Shown here: positions 1 through 7,416 of the stretch, in pieces
Position numbering within the stretch: position 1 is the stretch's first letter
How the letters are laid out: each line of letters starts with the position of its first letter
Origin: Blautia sp. Marseille-P3201T
GTDB lineage: Bacteria; Bacillota; Clostridia; Lachnospirales; Lachnospiraceae
Length of the DNA stretch: 64,000 nt
Direction of reading: 5' to 3'
NCBI RefSeq assembly: GCF_900120295.1
Contig: NZ_LT635470.1
Span: 1,132,009 to 1,196,008 of the forward strand
The notes under the pieces: generated by a model
Database searches by the model: none
Told to the model about the DNA's origin: nothing
The model's input: the letters and a program-made list of their open reading frames with translations, nothing else
Program-made: the position numbers and the translations under genes

Positions 1-261
1 TTCTCTTGGTATAATTTCTTTGTAAAATTCCTCCACTATTTCTTGATATGTTTCTCCCTTAAAATCATATACATCATTAACCGAAGAAAAATAAGGATAC
101 CATTGATTCCATTTTTGAGGTTCATAATTAAATAAAAGCAATCCTTTATCTGGTGTACAGAGCAATATATTAGTTGCTATAGCAAAACGATGTGGAACAC
201 ACTCTGCAGGAATCTTTTTTTCCAAGAAATCCGGTGTTTTTAAAATTTTAAAGTTCTGCAT
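1..261 (-). CDS. Hypothetical protein, partial (runs off window edge)
   Basis: Last visible gene of the minus-strand cyclase operon; at least 87 codons are seen and the frame is still open at base 1. It starts MQNFKILKTPDF two bases after the stop of the upstream cyclase gene, with an AAGGAGG ribosome site lying in the end of that gene, so the two are almost certainly co-translated. The visible part is rich in aromatic residues (WNQWYPYF) and has a beta-strand-like stretch, FAIATNILLC, that could open a Nudix-like or other alpha/beta domain, but no motif is complete. I do not recognise the family. Its place in the operon makes it a candidate accessory or effector of the cyclase system. Confidence 0.75.
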   Translation of the reverse strand, partial: MQNFKILKTPDFLEKKIPAECVPHRFAIATNILLCTPDKGLLLFNYEPQKWNQWYPYFSSVNDVYDFKGETYQEIVEEFYKEIIPRE

Positions 262-263
262 AA

Positions 264-1571
264 TTAATCCTCCTTATATATAAGCTTTGACTTTATTATA
301 GTTTCCCTGTATTTTTCTTTTGAATGCACTTTGGTATATTTCATGTCTTGTAATATCTTTATATTATCTAAATATAGCTGTTCATTCAAGCAAATAATTA
401 TCCCTGTTTTTAAAAATTCCTTATTAGTACCTATGTATTCCTGTAAAAATTGATCCATTCGACTAAGTGTAATAAATATTTCACCTGATACTTGCTTCGA
501 AGAACTCAGCCCAGCTAACTTACCATAAAAATATTCCCCTGATGTTAAAGCTACTCTTAAGCATATGCTTTCTCCTACTTTTTCAGCTAATCCATCTATA
601 TCTTTTTTTATCTCCGTTATACATTCTAAGATCAATGCTATTTCATTTCTATTTTCAAATGGTAAAACGCCTGTAATTCCATCGCCCTCAATAGTATATT
701 GATAAACTCCAAATTCTCTCATTCTATTTTCAAAAATACTTGATAACCCTGCTACAAAATGTATGGCAATTTCTTTTCCGGATTCATCAAAACTTTTCAT
801 TTGATCAGCTATTTTATTATATAATTTCGTAAATCCAACAATATCAATTTTGAAGATTAATCCTTGCAATTTATATTTTAAATATTTATTAGTAATAGCA
901 TTTGAATATTGCATCAACTTATTATATGATGACTTTATCAAATATACGACATTCGACGATAAATGTTTGTTATCAAAATATATCTCATCGTTTCTAATAT
1001 CATATTTAGAATTTAATGGATAATATCTATAACTATGTAACCCTTCCGGATCAGCTAAATTTAAAAGTCCCAATGAATCAATCTGTGTAATATAGTGTTC
1101 TTGAATATAATAGCATTTCCACTTGTCAGGTTGTCGTGCAGATATTTTATATTCTATATAATGTCTCCCTTCTTTCTTTTCATAATCAGAAATTCCCATG
1201 TGATAAAAGCGATAATTTTCTAATTCATCTAATAACTCTTTATGTGACTCTATTTGTTCATTATAAAATTTTACTATTGATTTTATCGACTTATATCTTT
1301 TTGTCCCGTTTTTCTGAAACAAATATGCCATATATGGTACTGACCAAATACAATCATTTATTGTATTATTTATAGTTACTTCTGTATAGCTCGGATATTC
1401 AAGTACCATATACTTTTGTTTTGCAGAAGAAAAAACTCCATCCATATCATCTAAAATAATAATAAATAAATCCAAATACCAATATTCTGCTGCTTCAAAA
1501 GGGACTGAATCATCACTTGTATAATCATCCAAAATGCAGCATTTTTCACCTTTAATATCAATCACACTCAT
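264..1571 (-). CDS. Class III nucleotide cyclase-domain protein (Pycsar-type candidate)
   Basis: 435 residues from the ATG at 1571 (ribosome site GAGGG); a longer frame to 1598 would run further into the upstream radical SAM gene. Residues 1 to about 235 are an unrecognised domain. Residues about 238-380 resemble a class III adenylate/guanylate cyclase: IDIVGFT carries the first metal Asp (about D243), EGDGITGVLPF the second (about D297), and the following RVALTSGEYFYGKLAG block matches the usual GIHTGEVVVGNIG block. In the transition-state helix the canonical Asn of GDTVNLAARL appears to be Ile (GEIFITLSRM), while the Arg (about R371) is kept. The gene overlaps the radical SAM gene by 14 bases and sits in an operon headed by a DUF5706/PycTM-like membrane protein, which suggests cUMP/cCMP-type signalling. 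The product nucleotide cannot be read from sequence. Confidence 0.8.
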   Translation of the reverse strand: MSVIDIKGEKCCILDDYTSDDSVPFEAAEYWYLDLFIIILDDMDGVFSSAKQKYMVLEYPSYTEVTINNTINDCIWSVPYMAYLFQKNGTKRYKSIKSIVKFYNEQIESHKELLDELENYRFYHMGISDYEKKEGRHYIEYKISARQPDKWKCYYIQEHYITQIDSLGLLNLADPEGLHSYRYYPLNSKYDIRNDEIYFDNKHLSSNVVYLIKSSYNKLMQYSNAITNKYLKYKLQGLIFKIDIVGFTKLYNKIADQMKSFDESGKEIAIHFVAGLSSIFENRMREFGVYQYTIEGDGITGVLPFENRNEIALILECITEIKKDIDGLAEKVGESICLRVALTSGEYFYGKLAGLSSSKQVSGEIFITLSRMDQFLQEYIGTNKEFLKTGIIICLNEQLYLDNIKILQDMKYTKVHSKEKYRETIIKSKLIYKED

Positions 1572-3078
1572 ATTGTCCCTCTCTTTCCAGGCATTCATTA
1601 TATATTGTTAATATTGTTTCTGGTGATATTTTCTTTTTCTCCTTATACTCATTAATACATGTCCTTAAAAAATTATAGCTACAGCTACGCAAAAAAGCTA
1701 ATCTTTTTTGAGCCATTTCTTTTTGTTCCAAAGTATTGGTCGAACGTAAAATATACTGCAAGTGATATGATTCTTTCAAAATTTCAGAATCCATTTTTTC
1801 TATATAATCACTTATCAGATTAATTAGTGGATCTGTAAACTTATATACATAAAATAATTCATCAATGTCTAAATCAGATGTTATTAAATTTCGCCTTTTA
1901 TATTCTTGAAAAAATCTTGTATGTGGAGTAATACGAAGTTTTTTAGCAAACCTAGATATTGAATTAATTAATCCTGTTCTTTCGATAAAATCAAGATTTT
2001 CTTCTAATTCCTTCATAGTTGTATCCGCATCAAACATAATAAATCCAACATCAATTTGAAATCTATATTTCTGAAGCTCATATATTATTTTTTCATTTTC
2101 TTTTGATGATACACCTTTGTTAAAACGCAATAGCTGACTATCACTTCCAGATTCTATACCTATAAATAACAAGAAAATTCCGACTTCTTTCATTCTTGCT
2201 AAACAAAAATCCAAATCTTCACCAAGCCCTAGTAAAGTTAAAACACTTGTACTACCTCCAAAAAATACCTTATTTTTATATTTGCGACTAATTTTCTCAA
2301 TTATAGAACACAACGTTATAATATGATCATAATTTCCAATGAAGTCTTCATCCGTAAAAATTATTTGTTTTGCCCCTGATTTAATTAATAAATCTATTTC
2401 CTCTTCAATCTTTGAATATGAAAACATACGCCACTTTACATTACAATATTTCCAAGGCATAATGCAAAATGAGCATTTATTCCATGGACAACCTCTACTA
2501 GTTTCCATACGAACTAATCCATTTTGCTTTATAATTTCCGAAACTTTATAATGGCGGGGACAACCTTGAGTCTTTAGATCACATACTTCTTTCCTAGTGA
2601 AATATACTGCCTTTTCATTTTCATCCCAGAAAGTAATGTTCGGGATTTCCTGCTGTTTTATTATTTTTTTTAATTCCTTTATTGATTCGACTGAATATGC
2701 CAGTCTTAATAAAATTTCAAGATTTATTTCTCCTTCACCCGTATTAAATATAACATTCCGATAAATATAAGCTAACTTATCAGCAGCACATATTGCCAAT
2801 ATTCCCCCTAAAATAACAATTTTATTTTTACAAAGCTCTAATATCTTCTGTAATTCATTAAACGAAGAAATCTTGCTTGAAATTAATATAATGTCGTATT
2901 GTTCTATTTCAAAATAATTCTTATCATCAATATCTCTGTATATAAAAAAAGTATTATTTTTATTAAATAATTTTTTAGGAAAATACTGTGCTAAAACATC
3001 AACATTAATTGGTTCATTAATTTCTGCTTGACTGTACTCCATATTAATAAAAAGAAGTTTTTGCTCAACTTTCGACAT
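1558..3078 (-). CDS. B12-binding-type radical SAM protein
   Basis: 506 residues, ATG preceded by AAAGGAG. The N-terminal ~150 residues look like the Rossmann-type cobalamin-binding domain of radical SAM methyltransferase-like enzymes (VILGGILAICAADKL, then FNTGEGEINLEILLRL), but the B12-ligating DxHxxG motif is not visible. The radical SAM core begins about residue 190 with SRGCPWNKCSFC. The cysteines are spaced C-x4-C-x2-C rather than the classical C-x3-C-x2-C. FTDEDFIGN and FIGIESGSD match downstream radical SAM strands. It overlaps its neighbours by 14 bases on each side, so it is translationally coupled to the nucleotidyltransferase and the cyclase. The substrate is unknown; modification of a nucleotide or of a peptide/tRNA target are both possible. 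Radical SAM call firm, role open. Confidence 0.85.
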   Translation of the reverse strand: MSKVEQKLLFINMEYSQAEINEPINVDVLAQYFPKKLFNKNNTFFIYRDIDDKNYFEIEQYDIILISSKISSFNELQKILELCKNKIVILGGILAICAADKLAYIYRNVIFNTGEGEINLEILLRLAYSVESIKELKKIIKQQEIPNITFWDENEKAVYFTRKEVCDLKTQGCPRHYKVSEIIKQNGLVRMETSRGCPWNKCSFCIMPWKYCNVKWRMFSYSKIEEEIDLLIKSGAKQIIFTDEDFIGNYDHIITLCSIIEKISRKYKNKVFFGGSTSVLTLLGLGEDLDFCLARMKEVGIFLLFIGIESGSDSQLLRFNKGVSSKENEKIIYELQKYRFQIDVGFIMFDADTTMKELEENLDFIERTGLINSISRFAKKLRITPHTRFFQEYKRRNLITSDLDIDELFYVYKFTDPLINLISDYIEKMDSEILKESYHLQYILRSTNTLEQKEMAQKRLAFLRSCSYNFLRTCINEYKEKKKISPETILTIYNECLEREGQYECD

Positions 3079-3817
3079 GTAACTGACTCCTTTTTCGTAT
3101 ATCTACATTCATAATAATCTTTTGAAAAAGTTTGTCCAATTTTTCTGCTGTAAAAACTAAGGTGTTTATTTTTCCATCTATTATATATATTTCTTTTAAA
3201 CAATCATTTACATCTAAATATCCCTTTTCTGGGCAACTCTGAGATTTGGAAAAATCTTCTTTTTCAATTCTTACACACCGAATCAAATAATTTTTCATAC
3301 GTTCCAGACAGCGAACAGCATACCAATAATCTTCTTTTGAAATTGCCTGCGAAAATCTCTTTCTCTCAAACCCATAAAGAGTTCCATAATCTTTAAGTCG
3401 CTCTTTTTCCAGTTTGCTTACCAAAAAATCATTATCATTTGCTTGCTCTACAAAATGTTGATATACATTGTCAGTATCCTTTATGATTTTATTAGTTGAA
3501 CGTATACCCATTTCTTGTATTCTTGCTTTAGATATAATAGAAATATCATATATAATTCCATCTGAATCTATCGCTTTAAACAAATATCCCCAATTTTCTA
3601 AATAAAAAACTTCAGCCGCATATTTTACACATGAAATTTTCTCAAGAAAACTTGCAAACTCTCTCCGAAATAATTCAAATTTTTTATCACATACAACACA
3701 AAACAAATCATAATCTGAATTAGGTGTATTTTCTCCTCTTGACCTCGAACCTCCAAGTGCAATAGCGATTATTTCTTTACATGAAATTAATTCTTCTAAA
3801 ATTTCTCCATAGTCCAC
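3065..3817 (-). CDS. Nucleotidyltransferase-fold protein (MNT/ANT-like)
   Basis: 250 residues from a GTG start at 3817, preceded by GGAGG with 7-base spacing. The N-terminus carries the Pol-beta-type nucleotidyltransferase signature, IALGGSRSRG then NSDYDLFCVV (GG-S with D-x-D). A third acidic residue in IIYDISII completes the metal triad. The C-terminal half is alpha-helical (YWYAVRCLERMKNYLIRC), as in aminoglycoside/lincosamide nucleotidyltransferase-like or MNT enzymes. It overlaps the ParB-like gene by 22 bases upstream and the radical SAM gene by 14 downstream. By family it could transfer AMP or another nucleotide to a small molecule, protein or tRNA end. In this operon it may act on a product of the radical SAM enzyme or on a partner protein; that is inference. 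Confidence 0.8.
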   Translation of the reverse strand: MDYGEILEELISCKEIIAIALGGSRSRGENTPNSDYDLFCVVCDKKFELFRREFASFLEKISCVKYAAEVFYLENWGYLFKAIDSDGIIYDISIISKARIQEMGIRSTNKIIKDTDNVYQHFVEQANDNDFLVSKLEKERLKDYGTLYGFERKRFSQAISKEDYWYAVRCLERMKNYLIRCVRIEKEDFSKSQSCPEKGYLDVNDCLKEIYIIDGKINTLVFTAEKLDKLFQKIIMNVDIRKRSQLHVES

Positions 3818-4371
3818 TTTTCATCCTCCGTATATTTCCAAAAAACATCACTATTACAAAACCTGGAATATCCTGTAAGACCTTCCCTGCAAAAATTTTC
3901 AAAATTTAAATGACCTGGTAATTGAAGCTGTTGAGTCCTAATCTTACTCCATTTTTGTGGAATTCCTGGCAAAGGTAAACAACAATCGTGTACAATTATC
4001 GCATAAACAAATTCTATATCAAATTTTATTAGGCTATATATTCTATGCATCCCATCACCCAAATAAAATTTTCCTCCACGATTTTCTATAATAGGTGGTA
4101 CAATTATGTGTTGACTTCCATCAGCATATGTAATCATGTATGGATAAAATAAAGGAATATTATATTTTTTACAATTATCTATACTTTTTCGTGCAAATTT
4201 CAATCGTTCAGTATATACATTTTTACATAAAGGTATTATATCACGAGTTTTTATCTTCTGTATTTCCCACCTGGATGACACAGGAAATTGTTCCTGTAAA
4301 CAATTTGTAATCTGTTCAATTTGTTCAAAAGTGCATTTCTCTAGAAACTTTATCTCTGATCGCATATTCAC
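3796..4371 (-). CDS. ParB/Srx-like domain protein
   Basis: 191 residues if translation starts at the GTG at 4371, which has GGGAGGGG 6 bases upstream; an ATG two codons later is the alternative. The longer frame to 4464 runs back into the membrane-protein gene and lacks a good ribosome site. The centre, IIVPPIIENRGGKFYLGDGMHRIYSLIKF, contains the GDGMHR motif of the ParB/sulfiredoxin-like nucleotide-binding fold (canonical DGxHR followed by a helix). Proteins of this fold can be CTPases, kinases or nucleases. It lies between the membrane effector and the nucleotidyltransferase, with a 29-base gap upstream and a 22-base overlap downstream. No DNA-binding helix-turn-helix is apparent, so a chromosome-partition role is unlikely. 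Confidence 0.7.
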   Translation of the reverse strand: MNMRSEIKFLEKCTFEQIEQITNCLQEQFPVSSRWEIQKIKTRDIIPLCKNVYTERLKFARKSIDNCKKYNIPLFYPYMITYADGSQHIIVPPIIENRGGKFYLGDGMHRIYSLIKFDIEFVYAIIVHDCCLPLPGIPQKWSKIRTQQLQLPGHLNFENFCREGLTGYSRFCNSDVFWKYTEDEKWTMEKF

Positions 4372-4400
4372 TCTAGTCCCCTCCCTAAATTCACTTTTTC

Positions 4401-4955
4401 TCAATATAAATTTAATCCAATTAGAAGTATTATTACAAATAGAATCAAACCAACACAGGTCCACCTAAGTCCTGTATTATAATTTTTATATTTTTTACTG
4501 GCAATTTTAGAGTTTACATAAATTTGAGAAAGGTAATCATCTAAATAAGATTTTTTGTTCATTTTCATAATATCTTCTCGAAATAATTCAAATGTTTTTC
4601 TTTCCCCAATACTTTCAAAAAATAATATGGAGTTCTTTTCTTTACTACTCTTTATTTCTACTCTTGCAATCAAAACAAACACTAAATGAACAATACCATA
4701 TACTAAAATACCAATTGATACAGTAAAAAAACACAAATATAACCATGTGCTAATCTTATTCTCTAAAAATAACTTATTAAATAGTTCCCCCATAGCACTT
4801 AAGCTATCGCTAGTAAAGATAATAGTCAATAATACACCTATTAAAGCTAATATTATACTAGCTTTAGAATCGCAACTATTAATCCAGTTATTAACTCTTT
4901 CCAATGACAACCTAGCTTCCTCTATCTGTTCATCTATATTTAGTTTTTCTGCCAT
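4401..4955 (-). CDS. PycTM/DUF5706-like membrane effector
   Basis: 184 residues; ATG at 4955 preceded by AAGGAAAA. An N-terminal amphipathic helix leads to VNNWINSCDSKASIILA, matching the N-W-x4-(A/C)-D-x-K-A-x-I-I-L-A signature I recall for DUF5706 (PycTM, Pfam PF18967). Membrane helices lie at about residues 32-48, 69-97 and 162-183. The loop between the last two holds the other family block, a phenylalanine-rich strand then YLDDYLSQIYVNSKIASKKY. In Pycsar systems such proteins bind cCMP or cUMP and disrupt the membrane on phage infection. This is the first gene of the operon, directly behind a strong promoter, while the cyclase is fifth. SLATT-type effectors are a related alternative. Family call fairly firm; ligand and toxicity are inferred. 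Confidence 0.82.
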   Translation of the reverse strand: MAEKLNIDEQIEEARLSLERVNNWINSCDSKASIILALIGVLLTIIFTSDSLSAMGELFNKLFLENKISTWLYLCFFTVSIGILVYGIVHLVFVLIARVEIKSSKEKNSILFFESIGERKTFELFREDIMKMNKKSYLDDYLSQIYVNSKIASKKYKNYNTGLRWTCVGLILFVIILLIGLNLY

Positions 4956-4982
4956 TACAGTTTTCCTTCCTCATTTTCTATA

Positions 4983-5011
4983 ATTATACATCCCATATAT
5001 TCTAAGTTCAA
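4983..5011 (-). promoter_or_regulatory. Sigma-A-type promoter of the cyclase/DUF5706 operon
   Basis: On the minus strand TTGAAC (-35) and TATAAT (-10) are separated by exactly 17 bases, and the -10 lies about 27 bases upstream of the effector start. This is a near-consensus promoter, implying constitutive or readily induced transcription of the putative defence operon independently of the capsule operon upstream. Confidence 0.75.
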
Positions 5012-5267
5012 TCTATTTATTATTTTAGGGTGAATTTAACAAATATTTTCACTATTCCATTCACGTTTTCTTCAAAATATTCACTTAATCCGCATCACCA
5101 TGTCAATCCAATCACATATAATATAATATTTCTGGAGATTATGTATATCTTTTCTTTCATATAAGCTACTCTGGAAACAACTGTAAATTTCAGAATTTCC
5201 GGAACATATTTTCTATTCACACAATTCAATAATTTCCATATAAATGTCTGAAGTAAAGGTTGTTTCA
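5012..5267. other. Intergenic gap between capsule operon and cyclase operon
   Basis: AT-rich spacer with no open frame of note. A weak inverted pattern at about 5170-5204 (GGAAAcaaCTG with CAGAATTTCC) could be the 3' end of the capsule transcript, but there is no clean U-tract. Nothing else was recognised. Confidence 0.5.
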
Positions 5268-6578
5268 TTATTCAAATACAGCTATTCGTGATGCCTTTCT
5301 CTCTTTATCTGCTGGCACTAAATCAATCTTGATTCGTTTATCCTCTGACTGCTGTGCTGCTATAAAATCTTTGTACGCTTGATCTGGATTCGCAAATCTA
5401 CAACATTTCAATTCATTACTGATTTTAATGTCTTTAATCCATAACTGTTGAATTTTGATATTAACAATTTCTGTATACTTAATAGAAAACTCTGGCTTAA
5501 ATAAATCTTTTGTATCTACTTCTGTTGCAGGAGTCAATCTTGCCTCTGCATTATATGAAGTCCATTGCATTTCCTGTGGAATTTTCCTAATACTATTAGC
5601 CAGAAAATAAAGCATCTCCTGATCATCATTATCAAAGCCATCAGAAATACTGAATGATACTCCAAATTCTGATTCTACCAAAATTACATTTTTTATTAAC
5701 TCCAAATCTCCTTTTAACTCTTCAATACTTTCTGAACTAAGCGGTTCTTGCAATGTTGCTTTGAATAATTCTTCTTTTTCTTCCTTTGTTTCTATTTTTA
5801 TTACTGAGCCTTTTAATGCAGTCATCTGGAATAGCGTAAATTTTCTCACATCACTCCATGTACCAAAACTCAATCTATAAGTAAGTGATATTTTTCTATC
5901 CACTAAACTGTATACGATTATAATTTTCAAACCATCATTGTCATTTTCATTTGCGATACATAAAATATGTTTATCTGGATCAACTGGTTGAATCTTCATC
6001 ATCACATCATATTCCAAGTCAGAGCCATCTACCTTTAATATACACGAAATTGCTTCCGGTAATTTTTCAGGCACTAATCTGAAATTAGTATTTTTTACTT
6101 CTTCTAAAAAGCCATCTTGATATGGATCTATTTCCTCACCAAGCATTTTTATCATTTCAACTGGTTCTAACTCAACAGGCTTTTGCGAAATATATGCTCT
6201 TCGTGCCATTTCTTTCAACGAGTATTTTCCAGCTACTTCTTCATCCGCAATTTTAAATCTTCCCTTTATCCGATTTGGATATTTTGTTTTAGCTTCTGGA
6301 ACAAGTGGTCTACTATATAAAAAATTTTTACCATTGATTTCCTGGATTCCAGTTTCATAATACGGATATAATTTATGCTGTGAAGCTAATGATGCTCTTA
6401 TGCTCTCAAAACATTTTGTCAATTTTTCAGAATTTTTTCCTATATTACGAATTGCAATCGCTGGATCATTAATCGTTATATAATTATTTTCTACAGATGA
6501 ATCCTGTATGATGTTCCCATTAACTATGTCTGCAGAAATATTATTCTTCTTTTTATTTTTCTGAATCCTGCCAAACAT
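5268..6578 (-). CDS. Unknown protein with N-terminal amyloid-signalling-like motif
   Basis: 436 residues starting at the ATG at 6578 (MFGRIQKNKKKN), with AAAGG 9 bases upstream; the longer frame to 6695 lies inside the preceding gene. Residues 12-27, NNISADIVNGNIIQDS, follow the pattern N-x-I-x4-(I/V)-x-G-x-(I/V)-x-Q-D, found twice more in the adjacent membrane protein. The pattern resembles bacterial amyloid signalling motifs that couple sensors to small effectors. The remaining ~400 residues are soluble and strand-rich, and I do not recognise the family. It overlaps the membrane protein gene by 26 bases and is the last gene of the capsule operon. A capsule function and a conflict-system function are both possible; no catalytic motif was seen. 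Confidence 0.75.
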   Translation of the reverse strand: MFGRIQKNKKKNNISADIVNGNIIQDSSVENNYITINDPAIAIRNIGKNSEKLTKCFESIRASLASQHKLYPYYETGIQEINGKNFLYSRPLVPEAKTKYPNRIKGRFKIADEEVAGKYSLKEMARRAYISQKPVELEPVEMIKMLGEEIDPYQDGFLEEVKNTNFRLVPEKLPEAISCILKVDGSDLEYDVMMKIQPVDPDKHILCIANENDNDGLKIIIVYSLVDRKISLTYRLSFGTWSDVRKFTLFQMTALKGSVIKIETKEEKEELFKATLQEPLSSESIEELKGDLELIKNVILVESEFGVSFSISDGFDNDDQEMLYFLANSIRKIPQEMQWTSYNAEARLTPATEVDTKDLFKPEFSIKYTEIVNIKIQQLWIKDIKISNELKCCRFANPDQAYKDFIAAQQSEDKRIKIDLVPADKERKASRIAVFE

Positions 6579-6855
6579 CACCATCAACCTTTTTAACATT
6601 AATCTCATTCTTTTTTGAAGTCTTCCGTATAACACTTGAATCTCCCTGTGCTTGAGTATGCATATCCTGATGAATTGAGCCTTTAATTTCACCACTGGTA
6701 ATTTTATTCTTTTTCATCGTATGTTCTTTCCACTTTGCACCAGCTATAAAAGAGCATGTCCACCCCGCCAAACAACTTATTAAAAAAGCCCCCAGTGCAG
6801 TTCCCGGATCAAGCAGGTTTTGGAATTGTCCCCCTAACCAATATAAAGCTTCCAT
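6553..6855 (-). CDS. Small membrane protein with two C-terminal amyloid-like motifs
   Basis: 100 residues, ATG at 6855 after AAAGGA, five bases behind the VanZ gene. One membrane helix lies at about residues 17-39 (ALGAFLISCLAGWTCSFIAG), followed by a polar tail. The tail carries two copies of a 16-residue pattern, at 50-65 (NKITSGEIKGSIHQDM) and 83-98 (NEINVKKVDGDVWQDS); a third copy opens the next protein. A short membrane domain followed by such motifs, next to a larger protein with the motif at its N-terminus, is the arrangement of effector/sensor pairs that communicate by amyloid templating. The gene is translationally coupled to that protein. The family is otherwise unrecognised and the function is inferred only from architecture. 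Confidence 0.75.
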   Translation of the reverse strand: MEALYWLGGQFQNLLDPGTALGAFLISCLAGWTCSFIAGAKWKEHTMKKNKITSGEIKGSIHQDMHTQAQGDSSVIRKTSKKNEINVKKVDGDVWQDSEK

Positions 6856-6860
6856 TAATT

Positions 6861-7376
6861 TTAGTTCCTTTCACACATTTTTCTCCAAATAGTATTCAAA
6901 AATTTTATAAAAATATATCCCAATATTCCTCCAAGAATATTCATAATAACATCATCTAACTGGCAATATCCTCTACCAGTAATTAACTGGATTCCTTCTA
7001 TAAGACAAGATGCCGTTATATATATGAATATTTCTTTCGTTTTGGAATTTTTCTTTTTTCTAATGGCTCTTAACATGCCAAATGGTATAAACATAAAAAT
7101 ATTTTCTATAACATACGCTTTTGCTTGCGTAGAAGCTCCCCATGTAGCAAAAAGTTGTAAATCTATACCTTTTCTTGAACCTGGCTCTCTGGAAAAAATA
7201 GTTATCATAATTACTATTAATACATATGCCAGCATACAATACCACCATATAATACTACATAATGTTAATTTCTTATTTTTCCATAGCACAATACTAATAG
7301 GCATAAGTCCCAACATTGCCAAGGTTAAACACAAAGGAACATAAGATAATGGCTCCTTCATGTTTAACAAAATCAT
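6861..7376 (-). CDS. VanZ-like membrane protein
   Basis: 171 residues with four or five hydrophobic helices. The VanZ-family core is visible: ENIFMFIPFGMLRAI, then CLIEGIQLITGRGYCQLDDV and a C-terminal glycine-rich helix (DVIMNILGGILGYI). VanZ homologues are membrane proteins linked to teicoplanin resistance in enterococci, but they are common near Firmicute cell-envelope and polysaccharide clusters, where their role is unclear. The start is uncertain: the ATG at 7376 has no close ribosome site, and the AAGAAGGGA further upstream is badly placed for this frame. It sits 40 bases after the flippase and 5 bases before the small membrane protein, so it is probably co-transcribed with the capsule genes. 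Confidence 0.82.
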   Translation of the reverse strand: MILLNMKEPLSYVPLCLTLAMLGLMPISIVLWKNKKLTLCSIIWWYCMLAYVLIVIMITIFSREPGSRKGIDLQLFATWGASTQAKAYVIENIFMFIPFGMLRAIRKKKNSKTKEIFIYITASCLIEGIQLITGRGYCQLDDVIMNILGGILGYIFIKFLNTIWRKMCERN

Positions 7377-7416
7377 TGATAAAATATTTTCTCATTCCCT
7401 TCTTATTGTTCCAGTA

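Noticed and set aside
3796..4464. ParB-like protein as a plasmid partition gene
   Set aside because: No helix-turn-helix, no ParA neighbour and no centromere-like repeats; it belongs to the cyclase operon.
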